64,000 nt of DNA from Dryas octopetala (lineage: Eukaryota > Streptophyta > Magnoliopsida > Rosales > Rosaceae), in assembly GCA_963921425.1 (NCBI GenBank), contig OY992839.1, positions 18,212,910 through 18,276,909 of the forward strand. Reading direction: 5' to 3'. Positions 47,158 through 58,245 of this stretch are shown here, piece by piece. The notes beneath the pieces were generated by a model. The model was not told where the DNA came from. It saw only the letters and a program-made list of their open reading frames with translations, and did not search any database. Each line of letters starts with the position of its first letter. Positions within the stretch are counted from its first letter, which is position 1. Made by a program: the position numbers and the translations under genes.

Positions 47158-47813
47158 GATCTTGAAAAGAGGTTTAAAGGTCAAAGTTTCAGTGTATTTA
47201 TGGGCCCGAGGTTCGGGGCGTTACAGATTGGTATCAGAGCTAGACCCGGCCGGAAGTGTGTGGATTGCAAGACATAGGGACCAAGACCCTGAGTGGGCGA
47301 CTGCGCGAGGCAGTGGCGAGCTACCAGGTGAGGAGAAGTAAGTGATCCCACACTGCCCGGGTGAGGAATGGTGATGTTACAGAAAGTTTGAGGAAATCAG
47401 TTGAAAAAGTGTTTGAGAAACCAGTTTGAGAAAATCAGTTGAGAAATCAGTTTGAGAAAATCAGTTTGAGAAAATCAGTTCTAAAAATGTTTGTGAAAGC
47501 CAGTTTGAGAAAGAAAATGATTTTCAAGTGATTTCAGAAAAGTATTTTATTTGAGCCATGAAAATGTTTGAGAGAGTTTTGAGAAATGCCCCCTGCACTG
47601 CCATCGCCTCTCTGCTCCTCAGCAAGTTCAGGAAAGTTGGAAGTTGGAGACTTAGTAAGAGGTTTGAATTTAGAAGAGTTTGAAGTTGGAGTAAGTTTAT
47701 TAGTTAGAGAACAAAGGTTCAAGAGGGATAGTGGAGTAGTACTTTTTAGTTGGTTGAAGAGTTAGTTCACCGAGTAAGTAGAGTTGAGGTAGTAGTTAGG
47801 TAGGACGTGGCTG

Positions 47814-48116
47814 TTGTTTGTTTGCCAGAACTCAGCGGTTACTGTTTTGCGATCTCAAGTGGTAACGCTTCAGAAGTGGTTGAGCGACTCGCACATGAAG
47901 ATGAAAGTTCTGAAGATGGAGAATTCAGAGTCATCGAGAATTGAGGCAAGATACTCGAAAGAATCGAAGATCAAGTTGGATGCACTCGAAGATCTTGGAA
48001 AACGGATGCGGATGGAACGCGACAAGCTCGTTACCTACAGTTCTCAAGTGAAGGTTTCGATTCGTCAATCGTATTTTACTTTTCGTCTTGCTTGCGTTAT
48101 TCTCAGGTTCTTTTAG
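47814..48116 (+). CDS. Unrecognised small reading frame in the LARD-like core
   Basis: A 100-residue frame, rich in Lys, Glu, Met and Ser, reads LRSQVVTLQKWLSDSHMKMK and RMRMERDKLVTYSSQVKV and looks helical or coiled-coil-like. I do not recognise it as any retrotransposon domain. It is absent from the shorter core of the other element. It could be leftover polyprotein, a captured host fragment or chance. Expression is unlikely to be supported by more than the LTR. Confidence 0.25.
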   Translation: MFVCQNSAVTVLRSQVVTLQKWLSDSHMKMKVLKMENSESSRIEARYSKESKIKLDALEDLGKRMRMERDKLVTYSSQVKVSIRQSYFTFRLACVILRFF

Positions 48117-48240
48117 CTTAAAAGAGTTTCTTTGAACTGTGATTGGTTGTTGCTTGTGATTGCTTATGTTTGTGTGAGGTTGTTATGCTTTTACTTTCCT
48201 TGGGAATTTCGAGGACGAAATTTTTTTAAAGGGGGTAGAT

Positions 48241-48565
48241 TGTAAGACCCCGTATTTTTCAAGGAGTTATTTTAAATATTTTGGGAATTTATTTTAAAGA
48301 TTTTGGAAATTTATTTGGAAATTTAAAAAGGTTTTGGGTAAATTTTTTATTTTTGTTTTAAATTGGGCTTGACCCAAAAGTTGACTTTTAAAACTAATGG
48401 AATTTCTTCTTTGACTTTGGGCACGTTGGAAAGGTCTCGAGTCCACGAGTTCGTAGACACGCGGCACGCGTCAATCGGAGTTACGGTTTGAAAGATATGG
48501 ACATATGAAGTGAGTGGCAAACTTGTAATTTTTACGAAATGGGGTTTTAAATACCCAAAAATCAG

Positions 48566-48613
<48 letters not shown>

Positions 48614-51278
48614 GCGTCTGTCTCTCTCTCACTCTCGCCGGCCCTGCCACCGGCGCATGGTGGCGCGTCCAGCCATGGCTGGCGACGGGACCGGCCCAGA
48701 TCTCCTCGTCTCCCTCCCTTCTTCCTCCCCATGGCCGCCGATCACCCACTGGAGCCACCACTGCGACGAATCGACGCAGAACATACCGACGGTCTCCTCC
48801 AGCGATCTCGCTTTTCTGGCCACGCCACGACCAACGACGGGCACTGGCAGACTCGTCTCGTCGTCGCCGTCCTCCCCAGCCCGGTCTCGTACCCCGCCGT
48901 CACCTCTCGACGCCGCAACAACGTAAAACAGAAAACGGAGCCACCGCCGTCGAGCTGATTTTTCCGGCCAAGACGCGACACCAGACCTACTGGGCTTTGT
49001 TGCCCTCGTCACGGTGAGTTCAACCATGGTCTCCGTTCGTCCATACGAGGCTCCACGACGGAGCAATGAGCTCGGGAAGTCAAGACAGCCGCCGGCTTCC
49101 GCCGCCATTTTCGGCCGTTTCCGGCCACTTTTGACCGTCGAACCAGTTGTCAAAAATGACCCTCAAGGTATGGGCTTTGCTTCCCCCTTGGTTGGATTGG
49201 TCAATTTTGTGAAATTAGGAAATTGAATTTATGGGGTTTGACCCCATTTCGGGTTGACTTTGAATTGAGCCTATTTGAATGTTTTCTGAGTTGTTTTTCA
49301 TCCAATTGAAGCGCCTAGGTTGAATTTGGGTTGATTTTCAGTTGAAAAATCATTTTCTTTGGATGTGCTGCCGCTGCCACCGTCGGCTCCGCCACTTGTG
49401 GTGGCGAGATGGGTGTTTTTTTTTTTTTTTCTTCTTAATCAGCCTCCCCAAGACTTCTAGAGACCAACCCCAGGGTCTGTGTACGTGTTGGTGAGTGTTG
49501 TGTGTAGTTGGGGCTGGGCAGCCACCGTGCGTGATGGTTACCGTCCATTTCGGTCGTGAAATGGCCAAATTATGAACTCTGAATATTTAAAGTTGGTTGT
49601 CTGGTCTTAACAGGTACACGGGCTCGGGAAATCTCATTCCCGATGCCGTTATGCTGCTGGATTTGGTATCCGAGCAATGGCACCGTGAAGGGTTTTTCGG
49701 TCTTTTACGTAGTTAAATTGTGAGTTAAACTTATCTGCTTATATTGTTGAGTACCGTGGTTTAATTGTCAGTTTTATGGATTTGCTGCTTTACGTTAGAG
49801 AAGACTAGGTGTAGGATTTGAATTAGGAGAATGAATTGACGAGGATTTGAGGCGAATAAATTAATTGGGAATTATAGAGTTGCTTAGAGGAGAGTCACCA
49901 AATTAGAGAAGGATTGTTTATAGTCGAGGTTAATGATTGATGATTAGACAGTTAGTATACAAAACGATCAAATTAATTATTGAGGAAATGTTAGTATGAT
50001 CTGAGTGACAGACAAGTGATGGGTCGTGAGTAGGAATCAACTTCCGAAGAGATTCGGTGAAATTCGAACAAAACAGTAAGGGTTGATGATGACGCCTATG
50101 TAGATGTGAGTCTGAAAAGAAATACAAGAGGCGTTATATTGCGAAACAAGGATATTTATGAGATGGTTTGGGAATGTTGTGATTGAGGTTTTGCGAGAAT
50201 ACCTGCCTGCTCGTGCATCGATTTGCTCTGTACGGGAAGTGGCGAGCCTAGTTACCTGCCTGCTCGTGCATTGATTCGCTCTGCACGAGAAGTGGCGAGC
50301 ATCCTGCCTGCTTGTGCATTGATTCTCTCTGCACGAGAAGTGGCGAGCATTCCTGCCTGCTCGTGTATAGATTCGCTCTGCACGAGAAGTGGCGAGTATA
50401 CCTGCCTGCCCGTGCATCGATCCGCTCTGCACGGGAAGTGGCGAGCGATTTACAGTTTGTGGAGTATAAATTGTTTTTCAGAGGTCGATTTACAATTTTG
50501 AGGGGATTGAAAAATTGATCTGAAGGAAGAAATTTTGAAAGTAGTTGAAAGCTGGAGGATTTCAAAGAGCGACGTGAGTGAAATTAGATAGTCTATTTCG
50601 TTGCTTTGTGTGCTTGTGTGCATTTGTTTGCTAGGATTTGGTTTGACTAGGACTTGGTAAAGTGTAGGCTTGAATCCTGAGGATGGACATTGATGAATGA
50701 ATTATGCATTGAAGTTATGAGTTAGGAAGTGAACGATTCGAGATTGAGGTTAACAGTTGACGTTTAGGCATTTGAATGGCAGAATGATTATTATTATTTT
50801 TGGTGGGATTATGATGTGAATTTGAGGAATTATATTTATCTTGATGCTTGGATATTTGTTGATGAATTTGTGATGTGATTGAGTAATTATGGATACTCTT
50901 GTGGATTATTTTGAGTATGGAATTTGAAGATATTATTCAGGTTAACTATTTCGTTATTTCACTCATACGAGCTTTAGTGAGCTTACCGGGTTATTTGTTT
51001 AAATGACTCGGTGTACCATGGATATGGTGCAGTGTGGTTAATGTTTTACAGGTTAAGCAGGCTGAGGAGGCAGTGAGGAGAAGTTGAGGCAATGGGACCT
51101 ACTTTGTTTTGATTTAACTGATTTTATACAGTGATTTTTACATACATGTTTTTGGGCTCACACTCTGATTTATCAAATGTATTTATTTATTATGTTAAGT
51201 GCATGGCTCATTCTTTGAAAAGAGGTTTAAAGGTCAAAGTTTCAGTGTATTTATGGACCCGAGGTTCGGGACGTTATA
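48241..51278 (+). repeat. 3' LTR of the second LARD-like element
   Basis: 3038 bp starting TGTAAGACCCCG. It shares with the 35.7/39.4-kb LTRs the phrases GGCACGTTGGAAAGGTCTCGAG, AAACTTGTAATTTTTACG-like text, the CT tract (48569-48613), GGGCTGGGCAGCCACCGTGCG and TTTTACAGGTTAAGCAG. It has an extra AT-rich stretch at its start. Confidence 0.9.
50201..50446 (+). repeat. LTR minisatellite, five units, different from its relative
   Basis: Units of about 45-55 bp built on CTGCCTGCTCGTGCAT, TCGCTCTGCACG and GAAGTGGCGAGC. The array sits where the other LTR family member has its own minisatellite. Both share GCTCTGCAC but little else. Confidence 0.88.
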
Positions 51279-54200
51279 CGCCGCACCCGAGGTCATGACT
51301 TTCACCCTCGGCCCTCATTTTCATGGCTCTATTCCTAACATTGTTGCTGAGGTCATGCCATCTCCGGAAGAAGACCTTCCTATTTTTTGCCATGAATCTC
51401 TTGATTGGCAAGGGTGGGAAGCAACTAGGCCATTTAAATGTTGGCCATCGCCTATGAAGCCGAAGGAAACAAATGGGGTTCCGGACATGGATTGGAATCG
51501 TTGGTTTAAGAGACTAGAGAAGACTTGCAAGCCACTATGGATTCAAAGTGGGATATATGATGCATTGAAGCTTTGCTACCATGGCCGTTTTGAGTGTGAT
51601 CGGGCACTAATTTCGACCGCCCTATGTTTTTGGTCCACCTCCACCAACACTTTGAGATTACGGTTTGGGATGATGACACCCACCCTCTTGGATTTGGCCG
51701 CTATTATAGGTTTTCGGCCATACGGTGCAAATATTAGCGCGGCAACGCTCCCCAAAAACAAAGAAAAACTCGACTACTCAAGTAAAAAAGTTAGGAATTA
51801 TGTGATATTTGTAAAGACCAATGTCAAGGCTTCCAAGACCATCTCGACCAAGGAACATGTTGCATTTTTGCAAGTTTGGTTGTGCAAATACGTCTTTTGC
51901 ACGGGTAGCGGTATGATGACCACGGAGTCCCAATCTTTGGCCGAATTGTTGGCCACCGGCATTCCCGTAGCTCTTGGCCCTATTGTGCTTTCCGACCTCT
52001 ACCGCGGTCTTTGGAAGATAGCCAACAACGAGCCTATGGATCATCGAACTTCGGGGCCAATATGGCTTTTTCAATTATGGCTCCAGGTTTACTTTCCTCA
52101 AACGGGTCCTCTTGATGTGGTTCATTCTTCCCACAAAGTTTTAGGCGAATGACTTTTTATTCTCCCCATTCTTGGCCTAAAGGTTAAGGACTACTTTTTC
52201 ATATTTTACAACTTGGAGAGTCGTTCCCCGGATGAGTTTGCCGTTTGTCTTCGACGCCGGCATCCTCGCTTCTTGGAGTTGTTGGATCCACCCACTACAA
52301 CAAATATGGGTATTTGCAACCTAACTTTATAACATTTATTTTGGAAATGCTGTAAAATGTTAACAATTACAACATTTTGTTAATAAAACGCTGCCTAACT
52401 CTGTTATGTGGGAGCAACCCCGTGTTTTCCTCATTTACAGCGGCTTCCACACGCTACATAACAAAACCTCAATCTTTATTTTTTTTCCCAGCACAAAAAC
52501 CTCATTAAGTCTTTCACTGCCTCTTCCCTCTTCACTCTCGATCTCCATCTCTCTTCACCCTCTCCGTCTCTCCACTCTTTCGCGACCCACGGTGATCGAA
52601 GCCTGCTCACTCTTTCTCTCTCTCTCTCGATATCTGTCTGTCTCTGTCTCTGTCTCTGTTTCTCTCTTCACTCTTCACTCTCTCTGTAACTTTGTCTCTC
52701 ATTTTTCTTCCTCAGTTCCTCTTCATCTTCTCCAGAATCTCCACCACCCTTTATCAATTATTGGTGTAGATTTTCAGCCCATAGTTTCATTTAAACCTAT
52801 TTCATGCCCACCTGTGCCACCTCCAAAAACTCTGCTTTCCCCAAACCCCAAATAAATTAGGGATTTTAAACCCACTTCTAGATAAAAGGTAAGATCAAGT
52901 AAGATTTGGTGTTTCTAACCCTAATTTTTAAATACCCAACCTCAAATGGTTGATCCCAATTTATGAAATTCTAACCTTTTTAGTTTTTTATTATTATTAT
53001 TATTATTATTATTTTTTGCAGGTTACGGAGCTTTAACCAATTAATTTTCGAATTTTTTTGTAAGTATTTTCTTAACCAATTTTCCTGTATGTATTTTCTT
53101 AATTAGCTGTGATTATGATTTTATGAATTTTATGCTTGCCTGATTGTATTCCTTTGACAATATTTGATTATGATTATATTAGATAATTGGTTAATTGGTT
53201 AGATTGTGTGAACTGTGGGACTCGAGAGAACTAATGTAGATAATTGGTTAATTGGTTATATTGGTTAATTGTCTCTAAGACCTAGTCACACCCAATCAAG
53301 TCAGAACTAATGCTATCATTAATTAACCAATGTTCACAATATAACCAATATTCACATCCAAAAGCCAATATAACTAAGTCAGAACTAATGTTATATTGGG
53401 TGTGAATATTGGGTGTTAATTGGTTAATTGGTTATATTTGTTGAATATTGGACTCGTGAGAACTAATGCTAATACCTATTCATAATTGTATCAGCTTATC
53501 ATGGTGTAAAAGGTGTAATTGAAATATTGTCCAATTCTGGTACATGTAGTGCACTATGAGCTTATAGCAGAAACTACACCACCGTCACCACTACATCATA
53601 AAGCCCAAGTTCTCTATTCTATCATTCATTTGACTGCCTGTATATGTTTTATTTTTTAGGTTCTAGTGGCAAGATTTTTCTTTTTCTTATGTATTATGTT
53701 TACCACACAAAAGGTTCCATTTAGCTAACAACATTAGAATTTCTGATCTTCTTAGTTCCAAGACTTCAGGGCTTAATTTGGTATATACTTCATTTAATAG
53801 TCACAATTGCGAAACTGTAGTTGTATATATTATAATCTAATAGGCCTTTTTCTTTATTTTCTTTTTCCCTACTGCAAGTTTCTCCTACTGATGCATTACA
53901 TCCTCTATCAACACTATTTTTACTTAATTTGTCCTTTTTGGTTAAGGAATAACTTATGACTTTAGTGCATTTCTGTATTCCAGCTCCTTTGCTTGTATTT
54001 GTTTATGCCTTTGGCTTTTAATGGATATTTCTTTAAACCCAAATTGTTAGTCACCTATCATGCTCACCCTCTTTTAAGTTAATTGTGTTGGAGATAAAGA
54101 ATTGTTAAGTCCATTGTGCAATTTGTAGGTCTGGAACTCCCATATGATAATTGAGTTTAACGAGGTTAAAGAATTAATTTCTTGTCAAAATAACTTAACT

Positions 54201-55550
54201 GCCAGCAAATATGCTGCCTAATGATAGTTTTTATAGTGTAATTAACATTCTTTGGACCAAGTGAGATTCTTGTGTTTTTCTCAAATGCTAGCCATCTCCA
54301 TAACCCTTTTTCTATGTATGGTTCCTACTGTTAGCGAGGATTCTAATGGTGATGAGAAAAGGTAATTTGAGAGAAAAGGTAGAATAAGCCTTTTTGTGTA
54401 TTGATCGATTAATCACTCTGTGAGCAGTTGTGCTTATATATACAATAGAGAAGCTATGACTAATTTCAACTGATCTAACCAACCTATACTAACAGAAATA
54501 TAAACTGATTTAGTAATAAACAGTTTGTTATAAAAATGATCTCAGATGACATGGCTTTGGTAACTTGGAACAGCTATCATAGCTGACTTGAACTTGATGA
54601 CATGTGGTCTCTTTGAACTTGAACTTGATGCCATCTCAGCCGTCACAACATGCATAATTATTAATTATAAAATTTTACCAAAAAGCATACCATTTTTGTT
54701 GAATAGTATGGTCTCTTTGATATAATTGCTCTCTGTGGAGGCTTATTGTTTTCCTTAATCATTGTCTATATTTGCGTTTGGGTGACAAATGTCAATGGTG
54801 CAGCTATTGCACATGTTGTATCTTAATAAGTTTTATCTAACTGCTGCTCCAGTATGGATGCTTGTTATTTGTCCTCTCTTGTGTGATTTTCTGGAATGCT
54901 ACATTGTGTGGCAGCATGCTTCATATTGTTAAAATTGTCATTGTAGGTACTTAATATTAAATTATACTCGTAGAGATTAATGGCTCAGGTTGATCTCTTA
55001 CCCGAGAGTATCAAACATCTCCAATTTGGTCGATTTCTTAAAAATGGTGAGGACATTAATAGGCAATGGTGACTCTTGTAGTTATATACAATCTTGAACT
55101 TCACTTTTGTTTTGTTTCTTTCTATTTCCAGCTAACAAACAGTGGTGACTCTACTGCAAATTGGCACATGTCCTAGACAACAATTGGGGCAGATTTGTCT
55201 TGCAACATCAGCTCTTCTAACCATGCATTTGGAGTGTGAGGACGGTTTGGCTTATCAACAAGAGTGGATCTACAAGTATATTTTATGTCATGTATTTTTA
55301 GGTGAATATATATATTTAAGACCTTTTTTTTTTTTTAATTCACTTAAGTAAATGTGAAGCGAACACATTTTTCATTGATCTTTTTGCTAGTTGGCAGCTT
55401 GTAAATATTTATGTAGTTAGGTCCTATGAAAATTGGGTTTATTAAACTTGATTTTTAAGTTAATTGTTCAATGTGTTCTTGGATTGCATGGAAGAGTTTG
55501 ATAGTGGCATTTCAGCAATCATTATGGGTATTACAAAATAAATGAACAAG

Positions 55551-55583
<33 letters not shown>

Positions 55584-58245
55584 ACTAAAGAGTATAAATT
55601 ATGAGAAAAAATAAAAAATAAAGCATGCATTATTTACAGCATTTGAAAAATGTTGTGAAAATAGCAACAATAAATGTTGTAAAAGGTCAGTTATGACAAT
55701 GAAAAAACGCTATAAAAAATCTTTTACAACATCACTTTGTGACAAGGAATAAACGTTGCAAATGATACATCACTTTGTGACATGGAATGAACGTTGCAAA
55801 TGATAAGGACTTTTTGCAGCACCTTGAAATACAACGTTTGCTAAAACGCTGCAAATACACTTTTGCAGCATTTATCAAATGTTGCAAATACCCATATTTC
55901 TTGTAGTGACCTAGTCCGGCTGCCCCAAAAGACTCGTGGGATGATTACAAAAGCTTATGGGGTAGCATTCTTGTCACCCGGGACTTGGCTTATGGGTTCA
56001 TTGTTAGCCTAAAGTTTGTCCACTCTTGTGGTTGTGAGCTGTATTGGACGTCGGCCGTTAGCCGCCAATTTGGTTTTACCCAAACCATCCCTGCTCCTTA
56101 TATGCCTTCTCGCAACAAGTGTGACTCAAGTAGAAATGAGATCAAAGAAGTAGAGAAATGCAAGACTCTCAATACACTAAACGAGGAATTATTGGCCGGG
56201 TTTAAAGCTCCCCCATTGGCAGTAGATTTCTCGGCCACACCCCACTTTGTGGCATGGTGGGAAACGTTTGTTCGTTCTTGATTCCTTGTGCCAGACGTTG
56301 AGCGGGGGCCACACCTTTATTTGATGGTTGTCCCATGTCGGCCAACTGTGTAAAGATGGCCAAATCCAAGTTAGCCCAAAAAGTGGTCGTGGGCCAACTC
56401 TCTGGTATTCAGCATTTCATTTTACTTGACTCCTTTGATACTTGACCATTTATATCTATACTCACCGTTTATGTTCCCCTTTGTAGATGGCGAGGCCGAT
56501 ACCCAAGAGTATGAAGAAACTAGCGAGTCAGAGCCAGAAGATTCTTTTGTTGCCGTACCTCCTCGTGGCCAAGTGAGCCGCAAAACTCGGCCCCAAGGTT
56601 TGCCCCACTTCTTTATGTTCAACTTATACTGTCGTATTTAGACAAAAAATAAACTGCTGACGTTTATTTCGTTAGCCCCTCATTTAGGCACCTCGGATGA
56701 AGATTTTTCGGATGCCCCCCCTGTGAAAACCAAGAAAGCAAAAGTTTTGGCAAAGCGCAAGAGTTCTCCTTCGGATTCAAGTAAGACCCTTTTTTTTTTT
56801 TGCATGAAACTAATCTTTCACTCCATTTGCTACTTAGACTCATTCTCAAACGCCTCGGATGAGGATTCAGATGCTTCCCCTGCAGTTGTCAAGAGAAAAC
56901 GAGTCAAGAAAACTGTGGCCATGCGTAGGGCACCACCCATCAAATCGAGTAAGCTTCGTTTCAAATAACTGTTATATTTGCTTTAATGACCCACTAACAA
57001 GTTTCTTCCTTATTTAGAGCATAAGCCTAAGTCAAAAGCCTCCTTGGCCATGTTCGAGGATGAAGACTCTTCGGAAGGCGTCCCTTTGAAGACACGACCT
57101 AGGCACCCTCCTGAGCCTCAGGTATGCATTGTCTTTCACTTAAGGATTATGGCCAACATTGGCCATTCTAAGAATTTCGGCCAATGTTGACCAATTTACA
57201 AATTACGGCCAATATTGGCCATTTTGAGAAATACGGCCAATGTTGGCCGAATTATTTCTTTTATTATAATCCTTCAGAAATTTACTAATTTCTTTATCCT
57301 TGTACTAGCGGGCCGCCAATTCCTTATCCTCCTCTTTTTCTGGGGCCATGAATGTTGGCCCGCAAAACACATCCGCAAACATGTATTATATGCCAAGAGA
57401 CTTGCCACTAAATGACTCTTTACTTACTGTTGAGCAAAGGGTAAACATGTTCCTCTAAACTTTTGGCGAACATTGGGATTGCACCACTCTAACCCGTATT
57501 TTGTAGGTGGCTAGCCTTGTTTCTCAGCCAATTAATGGGTGTGTGAAGACATTTTTGGACATGGGAGAGGTCCCCTATGGTTACATCATCACTACATCTG
57601 ATGACTTAGTGACTCAGCCTGATGGGAACAAGTCTTCATCTCCCCACTCGGAGGTGGGTAGTGAGGTAGCTCAAATTTCCTTTGTTTACTTTTTTTTTTT
57701 TAATGTTTGTGAGGCATACCTAACCCATTTTATCCATCATAGGTTGTGGTTCGAACATCTCCTGCACTTCTAGCTAGTTCGCTTGGCCAAGAACCCACTG
57801 AGGCCAACACCACATCTCCAAATACTATGCCACTGAGACTGCTCCAGGGACTTCTACGGATATGGCCATTGTCCTTCAGCCACAAGCAACAAAGGTACAT
57901 AACTCTATTTCTTCATATAAATTCTTAGTTGGCCTTATAGCACATCTAACTTCTAATCGCCTATCACTTAGAACAACGCCATGCCGACCCTTGACATCTC
58001 CTTGGTTGCTGGGGCCAATTCTAATGGCCCTGATACAGAAATTCACGTTGCTCATACATCGCCTCCTCTGACAATCCCAGTAAGTAATTGTCAAAAAACC
58101 TCATTTCAGCCTAAAAAATCATATCTTTTATTCATTTGAGTTTTCTTGTAGGGATTCATGGCCGAGACACTTGTCCCCACTTCTACTGCTGGCTCCAGCT
58201 CACAAGTTTCCACGCTAGTGGTTCCGGCAACCCCAATCTCCGAAT
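51279..58245 (+). pseudogene. Plant mobile domain (PMD) gene, antisense ORF of a Tat-like element
   Basis: A PMD (aminotransferase-like, PF10536-type) protein. Its core runs from 51279 to 52292 (CHESLDWQGWEATRP, LWIQSGIYDALKLC, FGMMTPTLLDLAAIIGFRPYG, VFCTGSGMMTTESQ) and resumes after a CACTA insertion at 55912 (SLWGSILVTRDLAYGF, HFVAWWETFVRS). If the inserted DNA and one TSD copy are discounted, the frame is continuous. Small acidic, Ser/Pro-rich exons follow to about 58245, for example at 56487-56597, 56675-56780, 56837-56949 and 57017-57121. TGA codons at 52150-52152 and 56279-56281, both probably former CGA, disable it. PMD proteins exist as host silencing factors (MAIN/MAIL) and as passengers of transposons. 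Its position antisense to gag and between gag and the lost 3' end fits the 'aORF' of Tat-lineage Ty3/gypsy elements. Confidence 0.75.
52293..55908. mobile_element. Non-autonomous CACTA element (3.6 kb) inside the PMD gene
   Basis: The tips form a near-perfect 28-bp inverted repeat: CACTACAACAAATATGGGT on the left, and the right tip in reverse reads CACTACAAGAAATATGGGT. The target duplication is ACC (52290-52292, 55909-55911). Subterminal repeats centre on AACATTT/GTTGCAAAT/AACGCTGCAA (52310-52395 and 55635-55880). No transposase is present. The interior has a CT-rich leader-like region (52500-52700), a TTA repeat (52989-53011), a TG microsatellite (55560-55582) and short coding-like bits at 54980-55072 and 55142-55351 that I cannot identify. 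It may contain captured host sequence. Confidence 0.9.

Larger units (their letters stand above)
47162..51278 (+). mobile_element. LARD-like LTR element, 5' LTR almost deleted
   Basis: A relative of the 35710-42436 element. Only the last 64 bp of the 5' LTR remain (47162-47225, from TTGAAAAGAGG to GGGGCGTTACA). Then come a primer site (47229-47240, TGGTATCAGAGC), a core of about 1 kb sharing its leader with the other element, a polypurine tract (48228-48239) and a full 3' LTR (48241-51278). Its final bases are GTTATA instead of GTTACA. No gag-pol domains are visible. Confidence 0.85.

Noticed and set aside
51279-52292. PMD gene as an ordinary host gene of the MAIN/MAIL type
   Set aside because: It is flanked by the LTR element on one side and antisense gag on the other, carries two nonsense codons and fits the known antisense-ORF position of Tat-like elements. 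A host origin further back is possible but not shown here.
54980-55351. Captured host gene inside the second CACTA
   Set aside because: Two short frames look coding-like, but I recognise no protein family, so no gene is called. It is noted as a question in the findings.
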